Origin: Ignavibacteria bacterium
GTDB lineage: Bacteria; Bacteroidota; Ignavibacteria; UBA10030
Direction: 5' to 3'
DNA: 64,000 bases
Assembly: GCA_016873805.1 (NCBI GenBank)
Contig: VGVZ01000005.1
Span: forward strand, 1-64,000
Under the pieces are notes generated by a model. It was not told the DNA's origin. It made no database searches and was given only the letters and a program-made list of their open reading frames with translations. Shown piece by piece: positions 37,926 through 46,600 of this stretch; position 1 is the stretch's first letter; each line of letters starts with the position of its first letter. The translations under genes were made by a program, and so were the position numbers.

Positions 37926-38569
37926 TGGGACGGTTCGAAGATGAACGACGGGAGTTGATTGGATCGCTTCGCGACAAGGGGATTACGGATGAGAAAACCC
38001 TGGATGCGATGATGCGAGTCGAACGACACCTGTTCGTGATGGATGCTTTTGTCAATCGGGCTTACGAAGATACTGCTCTTCCAATTTCCAAGTCGCAGAC
38101 GATTTCCCAGCCGTACACTGTTGCGTTCATGACTCAACTCCTAGCTCCAAAGGCCTCGGACAAGGTCCTGGAGATCGGAACGGGATCGGGTTATCAGGCT
38201 GCAATCCTGGCTGAACTGGGATGCAGGGTGTTCACGATCGAGCGTCACTACGAGCTGCATCTTCAGGCGAGGAACCTGCTGGAACGGCTTGGGTACCGCG
38301 TTGCAACCCGGTCGGGTGATGGTACCGTGGGGTGGTCTGAGTTCGCGCCGTATGACGGAGTTCTCGTGACGGCGGCTGCGCCCGACGTCCCGCCTGCCTT
38401 GCTTCAACAGCTTGCGATCGGTGGACGGTTGGTCATCCCGATTGGAGATCTCGACACGCAGCAGTTGCACGTCGTGACAAAACTGGAAGATGGTGTAGCC
38501 ACTAAAATGATCAACGGCTTCAAGTTTGTTCCTCTGATCGGGAAGCAGGGTTGGAACTCGAAGCTTTAG
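37925..38569 (+). CDS. pcm: Protein-L-isoaspartate O-methyltransferase
   Basis: 214 residues. Motifs: AYEDTALPISKSQTISQPYT (substrate region), VLEIGTGSGYQAAILAELG (SAM binding), VTAAAPDVPPALL and GGRLVIPIG. It methylates isoaspartyl residues so that damaged proteins can be repaired. ATG 37925 overlaps the previous stop by one base. Confidence 0.95.
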   Translation: MGRFEDERRELIGSLRDKGITDEKTLDAMMRVERHLFVMDAFVNRAYEDTALPISKSQTISQPYTVAFMTQLLAPKASDKVLEIGTGSGYQAAILAELGCRVFTIERHYELHLQARNLLERLGYRVATRSGDGTVGWSEFAPYDGVLVTAAAPDVPPALLQQLAIGGRLVIPIGDLDTQQLHVVTKLEDGVATKMINGFKFVPLIGKQGWNSKL

Positions 38570-38612
38570 ATACGCTCCAATTCACGTCGTCCTCTCCCGT
38601 TGTCAAAAGGCC

Positions 38613-39557
38613 ATGTCACTCGGCTTACTCTCTCAGGTCATAACCGTCGTTGGCCCGACCGCATCGGCCAAGACGCCCCTCTCGCTGATTCTGGCTGAGC
38701 GTCTGCAATCAGAGATCATCTCGGCCGACTCTCGACAGATCTACCGCAAACTTGATATCGGAACGGCAAAACCACCCCGTGCTGATCTTGTGCGCATTGT
38801 GCATCATTTTATCGACATACGCGAGCCGGATGAGATGTACAGCGCGGGAGAATACGGAAGGTCTGCGAGAGCGACGGTACACCGCTTGGCGACGAAAAAT
38901 CAAGTACCGGTTGTTGTAGGAGGTTCGGGCCTGTACATCAGAGCGCTCACCGAAGGATTGTTTGAAGGTCCGGGACAAAACGATGAGATGCGACGTCATC
39001 TCGAATTCCGTTGGGAAGAGGAGGGAGGAACGGCTCTCTTCGAAGAACTCCGCCGGCACGATCCTGACGCCGCGGCGGGGATGGACGTGTCGAAAAAGCG
39101 GAGAATCATACGGGCGCTTGAGGTGTACCATATGACCGGGAGACCGCTCTCCGAGCTTCATCGCACCCAGCGCCGCGAACAGGAGTTTGAATTCGTCCAG
39201 TTCGCGCTCGACTGGCCCCGTGAGCAGCTGTACGAGAGGATCGATCGGCGGGTCGATTCTATGATTGCATCAGGTCTTGAGGACGAGGTACAGAGTCTTT
39301 TGAATGCGGGGTACAATCCACAATTGAATGCTCTCAATACTGTCGGATACAAGGAGATTGTCTCGTTTCTCGAAGGAAAGATCTCGACGTTGGCTGAGGC
39401 GGTTGCATTGATCAAGAGGAATTCGCGTCGTTTCGCCAAACGCCAGCTGACTTGGTTCCGCGCCGATGCGCGCATCCGCTGGATTCCGATGAAGCGTGAG
39501 GCCACGATGGAAGAGGTTGCGGAGAGGATTCTTGCCGCCATCCGGTCGGAGAAATGA
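38613..39557 (+). CDS. miaA: tRNA dimethylallyltransferase with an altered P-loop
   Basis: 314 residues. It transfers dimethylallyl to A37 of UNN-decoding tRNAs. Landmarks: SADSRQIYRKLDIGTAKP, VVGGSGLYIRALTEG, TVGYKEIVSFL and RNSRRFAKRQLTWFRAD. The P-loop reads GPTASAKT (residues 14-21), with Ala19 where the family has Gly before Lys-Thr; this is the nucleotide-binding glycine of GxxxxGK[ST]. Everything else is normal, so the enzyme may still work or may be impaired. tRNA-Pro follows 48 bases later. Confidence 0.93.
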   Translation: MSLGLLSQVITVVGPTASAKTPLSLILAERLQSEIISADSRQIYRKLDIGTAKPPRADLVRIVHHFIDIREPDEMYSAGEYGRSARATVHRLATKNQVPVVVGGSGLYIRALTEGLFEGPGQNDEMRRHLEFRWEEEGGTALFEELRRHDPDAAAGMDVSKKRRIIRALEVYHMTGRPLSELHRTQRREQEFEFVQFALDWPREQLYERIDRRVDSMIASGLEDEVQSLLNAGYNPQLNALNTVGYKEIVSFLEGKISTLAEAVALIKRNSRRFAKRQLTWFRADARIRWIPMKREATMEEVAERILAAIRSEK

Positions 39558-39561
39558 TGCG

Positions 39562-39590
39562 TTGATATTCGTCCGTGATTTGAGTATATT
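39562..39590 (+). promoter_or_regulatory. Promoter of tRNA-Pro
   Basis: TTGATA (39562-39567), 17 bases, TATATT (39585-39590), 15 bases before the tRNA. Confidence 0.65.
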
Positions 39591-39605
39591 CGAACGTTGT
39601 TGATC

Positions 39606-39680
39606 CGGGGCGTGGCGCAGCCTGGCTAGCGCGCTTGGTTCGGGACCAAGAGGTCGCGGGTTCGAATCCCGCCGCCCCGA
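39606..39680 (+). tRNA. tRNA-Pro (anticodon CGG)
   Basis: 75 bases: acceptor CGGGGCG/CGCCCCG, D-stem GCGC/GCGC, anticodon stem CTTGG/CCAAG with loop TTCGGGA, T-stem GCGGG/CCCGC with TTCGAAT, discriminator A. CCA is not encoded. Confidence 0.97.
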
Positions 39681-39735
39681 CTGCTTACTTGCTCACCTAC
39701 GCCAGAACAGCTCGGCGCGGTTTCTCCCCTATCCA

Positions 39736-41937
39736 TCAACTTCCACTCGAACCTAGCACAAAGACCCCGTTCCAATCATCCTTCGGGGGACGGTGTTTGT
39801 ACATTCGCATTCGTTCGATGAACATGTGAGCGACTGGATCAGTCGGCACGTACGCAAGTGCCCCTTCGAGATAGCCGATCCCTTCATCCCACTTGCGAGC
39901 TCGGTATGCTGCAAGTCCCTGATGATAGAGCTCAAGAAAGTATTTTGCGGAATCGACGAGTGGATCCGTTGCCAGCCCGATCAATTCATACACCGTCACC
40001 GGTTCTGTTCTTCCCGCCACCTGAACGATGTCTATCTCGCGCGCGCGAATTCGTTCAGTCACGCCTCGGTACGTTTGTCCGCTCATGAGAATGGTTGTCC
40101 CGTACAGCTTGTTGATACCCTCCAACCGGGAAGCAAGATTGACCGGATCGCCCATCGCTGTATAGTTGAACTTGGATTCTGATCCCATATTTCCCACGAT
40201 ACAGCGCCCCGTATTGATTCCCACTCGATGTCCGATTTCAACGTTTGTCAGCTTGCGCCATCGGGGCCGGAGGGAGTCGAGCCGTCTTTTCATTTCAAGA
40301 GTGGCGACACAGGCCTGATATTGGGCGTCGAGATCGGAGATCGGTGCGCCCCAGAATGCCATGATCGCATCGCCGATAAACTTGTCGACCGTCCCGCGAT
40401 GATCCATGATGATGTTTGTCATCTCGGTGAGATAGGTGTTGATCAGACGAACGAGCGTGTCGGGGGAAAGTCTCTCCGACATCGCAGTGAAATCCTTGAT
40501 GTCAGAGAAAAGGACCGTGATTTCTCTGGACTCGCCACCCAGTGTGAGGAGCAATGGATTCTCAATGAGTTGCCGGACGACAGTGCGGTCAACATAGCGG
40601 GCGAACATATTGGTGATCATCTTGCGCTGATGTCCCTCGGTCGCGGCGCGATAGGTCAACGAGGAGCCGAAGCAGACAAAGAGTGCAAAGAGCGGCCCTG
40701 CCACTCGGTACAGCGTATTGCCATCCACGAAGGCAAAATAGGCAAACAGGATCAACGCGAGAGCAAGTGTGATGGAGATGATGACTGCGATCCGTGTACG
40801 GATTGTTGTGGCAACGATTCCCACGATCGCGACAATGACGGGAAGAAGGATCAGTTGGATCGTACTATTCGCATCGCGAATGAAATTGCCGGTGATGATT
40901 GTGTCGTACATGTTGGCGTGAGCGAGGTACCCGGGCGTTCCCTCCGAATAGGGCATGGAGTAATAATCGCCCACGGCCCTGGCGGTGGGTCCGATAATGC
41001 ACACTTTGTCCTGGAACTGGGAAAGAAAAGCACTGTCTTGTGTCTTCGCTGCCATAAGGATGTCATAGAGCGAGACTTCCGGAAATACTTTTCCCGGTCC
41101 GACAAAGTTGATATATACCTCGCCGTGAAGACCCGTTTGTATCTCCAGTGGTCCGCCGCGGACGAGCGTTCCGAGATCATTCATTTCGAAGGAGATTGCC
41201 TGTGCGGAAACCCCCAGTCGCTCCATGGCGAGGGCCAGCCCAAGTGTGGGGTAGAGCTTCCCAGCGTACTCAATGAACAACGGACCCGATCTCATGATCC
41301 CGTCCAGCGGGTCGAGGATCAAGTTTGTGTGGCCTACACCCTTGGAGATCTCAGCGAGTTCCGGAAAGGGATAATCGTCGATAAATGGTGATCGGGGAAA
41401 TGTATGGGCCGGGGGAGCAGGAATGCCGAATCTGCCAATCACATAGTGGGCGGTGCTATCGACGTCGAGCGGCGCGGCCGTCGCCTCGGCATCAAATGCA
41501 GGAATAAAGGCGCCGATTGCCTGATAGATATTCTCTGCCTCGCGCAGATACTCGACCATCCACGCACCTTCAATGCTGTCGCGGCGCGAAGGCGCCATGT
41601 AGACATCGAGGGCGACCGCCCGCGCGCCGAACGTGCTGAGAAGTGTCATTGCGGCACCGACCTGATCGCGTGGAAGTGGATATTCGTTGTCCATCTTGTT
41701 GATCGTGTACTCGTCAATCCGCACCATCACGAGATGGCCGGACTGCACGCGGGTACCTCGAGCTTTCAATAAGACGTCGTACACTCTCCGTTCAAGCGAC
41801 TGGAAGATATCGATCCCGAGAGAATACCGGAGGAATGGAGTGTGGAACAAGAGGAGTGTCAGAAGAGAAGTTGCGAAGGCAATGCCAATCCCGACGAACC
41901 ATCGGCGTTGACGAGTCTTGGTATCGAGGATTTCCAT
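39736..41937 (-). CDS. Membrane class III adenylate cyclase with CHASE2 sensor domain
   Basis: 733 residues from ATG 41937 (GGAGG upstream). One N-terminal helix (about 17-38), then a CHASE2 extracytoplasmic sensor (VRIDEYTINKMDNEYPLPR, GARAVALDVYMA, DGIMRSGPLFIEYAGKLYPT), three helices near 355-430, and a cyclase domain from about 477. Metal Asp479 in FSDIKDF and Asp523 in DKFIGDAIMAFWG are present. Lys519 and Asp597 (GDPVNLASRL) indicate ATP rather than GTP as substrate. The C-terminal about 60 residues form a TPR-like pair. It probably turns an unknown periplasmic signal into cAMP; no phosphodiesterase or CRP-like gene is adjacent. Confidence 0.93.
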   Translation of the reverse strand: MEILDTKTRQRRWFVGIGIAFATSLLTLLLFHTPFLRYSLGIDIFQSLERRVYDVLLKARGTRVQSGHLVMVRIDEYTINKMDNEYPLPRDQVGAAMTLLSTFGARAVALDVYMAPSRRDSIEGAWMVEYLREAENIYQAIGAFIPAFDAEATAAPLDVDSTAHYVIGRFGIPAPPAHTFPRSPFIDDYPFPELAEISKGVGHTNLILDPLDGIMRSGPLFIEYAGKLYPTLGLALAMERLGVSAQAISFEMNDLGTLVRGGPLEIQTGLHGEVYINFVGPGKVFPEVSLYDILMAAKTQDSAFLSQFQDKVCIIGPTARAVGDYYSMPYSEGTPGYLAHANMYDTIITGNFIRDANSTIQLILLPVIVAIVGIVATTIRTRIAVIISITLALALILFAYFAFVDGNTLYRVAGPLFALFVCFGSSLTYRAATEGHQRKMITNMFARYVDRTVVRQLIENPLLLTLGGESREITVLFSDIKDFTAMSERLSPDTLVRLINTYLTEMTNIIMDHRGTVDKFIGDAIMAFWGAPISDLDAQYQACVATLEMKRRLDSLRPRWRKLTNVEIGHRVGINTGRCIVGNMGSESKFNYTAMGDPVNLASRLEGINKLYGTTILMSGQTYRGVTERIRAREIDIVQVAGRTEPVTVYELIGLATDPLVDSAKYFLELYHQGLAAYRARKWDEGIGYLEGALAYVPTDPVAHMFIERMRMYKHRPPKDDWNGVFVLGSSGS

Positions 41938-41986
41938 TCCATTCCTCCAGAAAGTATGCGGACGGACGGTCTTTTGTGATGGACCG

Positions 41987-42015
41987 AATGTAACCATGCC
42001 CCGCGGGAAAATCAA
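41987..42015 (-). promoter_or_regulatory. Promoter of the CHASE2-adenylate cyclase gene
   Basis: Minus strand TTGATT (42010-42015), 17 bases, TACATT (41987-41992), 49 bases before the ATG and divergent from the operon promoter at 42089. Confidence 0.6.
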
Positions 42016-42088
42016 CCAATGGAGTTGAGACGGAGCATCTCCGTTTCCCGGAGTCGGGGAACACACATCACAATACTCCTCAGAAATC

Positions 42089-42117
42089 TTGACAAACGCA
42101 GCGACAATGGATATATT
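42089..42117 (+). promoter_or_regulatory. Promoter of the four-gene envelope operon
   Basis: TTGACA (42089-42094), 17 bases, TATATT (42112-42117) followed by GG. The expected start point near 42124 is only about six bases before ATG 42130. Confidence 0.65.
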
Positions 42118-42129
42118 GGAGTGGAATGT

Positions 42130-42885
42130 ATGTTTTCTGACACCCCCGAGCAGGCTGATGAGGCATCGCCCGCGAAGCGGAGGAAGAATTCAGAGTTGAC
42201 TCCAGGTCGTGATTCTCTATCGGAGGAGCCCAACGTCGTGCATGCAAGCCAGCGTCGTCCTTCACCCTCCCATCTCTGGCGACTTCCGCTTGTCTGTACT
42301 GTCTTCCTCTCTCTTGTTCAATTTTCCCCCTTGATGTCCAGAGCGGTATTTTCCCCCATTGAGAATTCGGGCAGTGTGTTTTCGCGTGATACGATTTCGC
42401 TCGGTGATCTTGCTCCGACGTTCGTGCTCAGAGAGCTCTTCACGGATGAGCCGGTTTTTCTTCGTGACTATTCCGGTCAGACCTTGAGACAACCGTGGAA
42501 GGAAAGTGTGCGTCAGGTTATCGTCTTAAGCTTCTGGGCCACCTGGTGTGAACCGTGCAGGGAGGAGATTCCGATTCTGACCGAGCTTGCCAACCGGTTG
42601 ATGAGCAAACCGGTTCAGATCTTTCTCATCAACACCCGGGAGCGGCCTCAGATGACCGAGGAAACGCTGCGTCTTCTCGTCAAGCAACGGGGCTACTCTC
42701 TTCCCGTCCTTCTCGACGCAACGGGATCGGTAGCTTCTCGCTATGGTGTTCGTTCACTGCCGACGTTGATCGTTATCGACAAGTTTGGAATTGTGAAGAG
42801 GATTAGTCGGGGATTTCATCCTGGATTTGAACGGGATCTGGAGCGACTTGTCAGAGACCTTGTAGAAGTGAGCGAGAAGCCCTGA
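42130..42885 (+). CDS. Membrane-anchored thioredoxin-like (TlpA/ResA-type) protein
   Basis: 251 residues from ATG 42130. A hydrophilic N-terminal stretch of about 45 residues precedes one hydrophobic segment (LPLVCTVFLSLVQFSPL, about 52-70). The C-terminal two thirds is a thioredoxin fold with VIVLSFWATWCEPCREEI (redox CxxC), a ResA-like inserted helix, and SLPTLIVIDKFGIV with the cis-proline. It should reduce or shuffle disulfides in the periplasm. As first gene of the four-gene operon it may act on the cysteine-containing partners encoded next (the CsgG-like protein has C-x5-C). The N-terminal start is uncertain given the close promoter. Confidence 0.85.
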   Translation: MFSDTPEQADEASPAKRRKNSELTPGRDSLSEEPNVVHASQRRPSPSHLWRLPLVCTVFLSLVQFSPLMSRAVFSPIENSGSVFSRDTISLGDLAPTFVLRELFTDEPVFLRDYSGQTLRQPWKESVRQVIVLSFWATWCEPCREEIPILTELANRLMSKPVQIFLINTRERPQMTEETLRLLVKQRGYSLPVLLDATGSVASRYGVRSLPTLIVIDKFGIVKRISRGFHPGFERDLERLVRDLVEVSEKP

Positions 42886-42895
42886 GGAGGTTCTT

Positions 42896-43594
42896 ATGCT
42901 CAGCCGTTGCATGGATTGTCGATCGGGTTTGAGGATATTGGTCACGGTGCTCGTACTGATGCTTCTTCTTCCGCCTGTCCACTCGCAGGTCCGTCAACAG
43001 CGGAAATTCAGCGTTGCCGTGCTTGATTTTGATGCACGTGCCGGTCTCTCGGCGGGTGAAGCCGCATCGCTCTCGGACATTTTCCAGGGTGCCCTGGTGG
43101 AAAGCGGTGAGTTCATCGTGGTGGATCGTAACCGAATCAAAGCGATTCTCCAGGAGCAGGGGTTCCAGCAATCCGAGGCGTGCTCACAGGTGGAGTGTAT
43201 TGTGGAGGCGGGAAGGATCCTGAAGGTGGAGAAGATGTTCGCCGGAACGATCGGGAAGATCGGAAGAATGTTTACGGTGAATGTCCAGGTGATCGATGTT
43301 GCCACGGCTCAGATCCTCGATACCAGACAGAGGCAGCACCTGGGAGAGATCGAGATATTGGCCTCCGATGTCGTTCCAAGCATTGCCGCAGAGATGATCG
43401 AAAAACTGACGGGACGGAAAGTCTCCACAAAAACATCAAGCGTCGGAACGGGCACAAATTGGCTCCTGTATATCGGCGGAGCCGTGCTGATTGGAGGAGG
43501 AGCCGCCGCGTATGTTCTCCTCACAAAGTCTAAAGAATCGTCCAATGGGGTAGCGAAAATCGAACCGTTGCCGGATCCGCCCACTCTCCCGTAG
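42896..43594 (+). CDS. CsgG/LpoB-like envelope protein with C-terminal membrane helix
   Basis: 232 residues from ATG 42896, preceded by perfect AGGAGG. Signal peptide about 1-30 (VTVLVLMLLLPPVHSQ). The core KFSVAVLDFDARAGLSAGEA, then ESGEFIVVDRNRIKAILQEQ and AGRILKVEKMFAGTIGKIG, is characteristic of CsgG-like alpha/beta domains. Cys residues occur in SEACSQVECIVEAG. A glycine-rich hydrophobic helix (LLYIGGAVLIGGGAAAYVLL) near 188-207 suggests anchoring after the domain; a Pro-rich tail follows. Family members act in outer-membrane secretion or in activating peptidoglycan synthases. The last gene of the operon carries a related N-terminal domain. Confidence 0.8.
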   Translation: MLSRCMDCRSGLRILVTVLVLMLLLPPVHSQVRQQRKFSVAVLDFDARAGLSAGEAASLSDIFQGALVESGEFIVVDRNRIKAILQEQGFQQSEACSQVECIVEAGRILKVEKMFAGTIGKIGRMFTVNVQVIDVATAQILDTRQRQHLGEIEILASDVVPSIAAEMIEKLTGRKVSTKTSSVGTGTNWLLYIGGAVLIGGGAAAYVLLTKSKESSNGVAKIEPLPDPPTLP

Positions 43595-43630
43595 GCGCGT
43601 GAGAGAGTGAATGGAGAGTACAAACTGCCT

Positions 43631-46600
43631 ATGATCTTGTTACCACGATTCCCGTTGATATTGTTGATCGCTCTCTTGCTCTGGCAGGCCGCGCGCGCTC
43701 AATTGCTGGCTGTACCGAAGGAACATGAGGAAGCCGAGCGTCCGTGGAAGGAAGATACACGGAACGATACTTCACCTGAAGTCTCCCCGTTGAACGAATC
43801 CGCCGCAGCCATCCCTGATCGGTCTTTGGAAATAGTCAGAACCGATTCGCCAAAGGATTCGGCCGCTGACGTAACTCAACCCGTCGTGAAGGTGAACTCG
43901 CCAAACGGCGGCGAGCTGTGGAACGAGGACATGTTCCACCGCATTCTTTGGACGGCAACGTACGGAACCGCAATCGCCCGCATTCAAATTCTCTATTCGA
44001 TCGACAACGGCAAGACCTACCTCTCAATCCGAGATTCTGTAGCCAACACCGGGACATTCCTGTGGCAAATTCCGAGGACCCAGACGGCGAACGGTTTCGT
44101 GAAGATCGTTGCCTATGGAGCGGACGGCAGAGTGGGATCGGACTCCAGTGATGCTGCCTTTGTGATTGTAAACGTTCAAAGCTATCTCCATAAGACTAGA
44201 CACTTGAGCACGACCGTGCGTAACGACAGCCATTCTGGGGGGATTGGCAGAACGGCTGATCCGGCGCAGATGGGCTTCGAATTTCCGTTAGGAAGCCGAT
44301 CCAATCATCTGGCCCTGGGGCAGTTGCTTGTTGCAGCTGTCAAAGGTGGAACAGATACCATTGCGACGTTGGACTATTCCGACGAATTCTTTCCCACGGA
44401 TGTCCTCCGTGTAATCAATCGATCAAATTACGTCCAGACAATTGCTCGCTACAAGGACAAGACCGGCTTTGGAGTCGAGGTTGCGGAACGAACATTTGCC
44501 TACCCGGACGAAGCGTTCATCATTCATGACTATCGGGTTTTCAACGCCGCGAATACGGTCCTCCCGACGATCTATCTCGGGATGTTTGCCGATTTCGACG
44601 TGGGCGATGGCCGATCGAACCGCGTTGGCATCAATTCGGCCGAAGGGATTATCTATGTTTCCGCGCCCATTTCCGCCACTTCCACCTTCGTCGGTTTGGC
44701 GCTGTTGGATAAAAAGCCGCACGCGGTGCGGCGGTGGAGCGGAAACGCAGGCCTGCCGGCGACCCCTGCGGAGATGTTCCGAAAACTCGCCATCGCGGGA
44801 GAGGATGTGGTGACCACCGATCCGGCCGCCGATTACCGCGTCATGCAATCGGTGGAGGTCCGATCGATTCCCGTGGGCGGGAGCGCGAGCCTGGCGTTCG
44901 TGGTAGCCATAGGTTCAAGTTTGACGGAGCTCATCGCGACGGTGCGGACGGCGAAGACCAAGTGGCTGGAGGTATCGGGATTGATTGCCGAGATTGAGCC
45001 GAACAACAACGGTGCTCAGGCCCAGCTGGTGGCATATGGAGATTCATTGGCAGCCGAGATCCGTCCGGCCGGCGATCAGGATTTCTTCCGGTATAGCGTC
45101 ATGATCGGTGATACGGTCGATATCATCACGCAGAATGTGGGAGACACTGAACTAGACGGACACCTCACGGTCTTCAATGCGGCAGGAGTACCCATCACGG
45201 CAAACGACGATTTCCTCTCCGTGCGGGACTCGAGAGTGACGTACCTGGCAAAGTCGGGCGGAACGAATTTTGTCCGCTTCGCCGATAATGGATCGATCGC
45301 GACTACCACCGAGAGCATAACTCAGCGGTCGCGCGCGAACCCTCGCACATTCGATCTATTTTCCTTCGCCGATGCTGAATCCGGACAATCGGCTCAATCG
45401 CCGGCCAATACAGGTCAGTATCGGCTTTCCCTCAAGAGGTTCAGAAAAGGGGCGCCGGTCGGGGTTCCCTACGGCGAGTTTAATCTTTTTGCCACCACGG
45501 CCAGTCTCGACGGAAAGTTCTACCCGAACGGCCTCTCGACGACGATCATAATCAACTATGGCACAACCCCGGGGTACGGCAACAGCGTCACGATAGCCGG
45601 AAGTCCGTTCAACGAAATTGCAGAGGTTGAATTCTCCTCAGACTTGACGGGACTTACTCCAAACACGGAATACCACTACGAGATGGTGGGAACAAATTCT
45701 CTGGGCAACTATCGCACACCGAATCAGACGTTCAGGACCCCGGAGGCCTCCAAGGAATGGACACGAAGGAGTTCGGGCACGATGGAACTGCTGTGGTCCC
45801 TCGCGTTCGGTGCGCAGAAGATCGGGACGGCAGTGGGAACGAGCGGGATCATTCTCCGGACGACCGACGGCGGTGCGACGTGGAACTCGCAGAAAAGTGG
45901 GGTCGAGCAATCGTTGCTGGGAGTGTCGTTTTCAGATGCGAATTCTGGCGTCGCCGTAGGATTGGACGGGACGCTCCTGCGTACTTCGAACGGCGGTTCG
46001 ACGTGGGAGAATCGTTCAACATCGTCTGCGCTGATGTTCGTTGACGTTCATATGGTGGATGCCAGCGTGGCGTACGCCGTGGGCAACAGCGGCGTGATCG
46101 TCCGGACCAGCAACGGCGGGCTGACATGGCAAACGCAAACGAGCAACACGACGAACAATCTGCGGGGCATCCATTTTACCCGGACGAACACGGGCGTCGC
46201 TGTCGGACAGAATGGGACAATCCTGCGAACGACAAACGGCGGCACAACCTGGACCCAGATCACGAGTCCTGTTGCTCAATCGTTTTACAAAGTCCATTTC
46301 CCCGATGTTGACACGGGCTATGTCGTCAGCCACGAAGGCGGAATCCTGAAGACAGTCAATGGGGGCCAGTCCTGGATACCTCAAGTGAGCGGAGTAACAA
46401 GCTGGTTGGCCGATCTGTTTTTCACGGATGGTCGAACGGGAGTCGTGGTCGGTGAGGCGGGGCTTGTACTCAGGACAACCGATGGTGGCGCAGTGTGGTT
46501 CAAGGAGGCGAGTGGGACGGGGAATTACCTCTTTTCCGTTGCCGCCAACCGCGACGGCGGTCTGGTCACGGTGGGCGACTTTGGGACCATCCTTACCGGT

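Noticed and set aside
39635..39829. Open frame reading across tRNA-Pro
   Set aside because: The start is translated tRNA (EVAGSNPAAPT pattern), a common artefact.
40228..41391. 387-codon open frame on the plus strand opposite the cyclase gene
   Set aside because: The minus strand reads a complete CHASE2-adenylate cyclase; the plus frame is a GC-biased antisense shadow.
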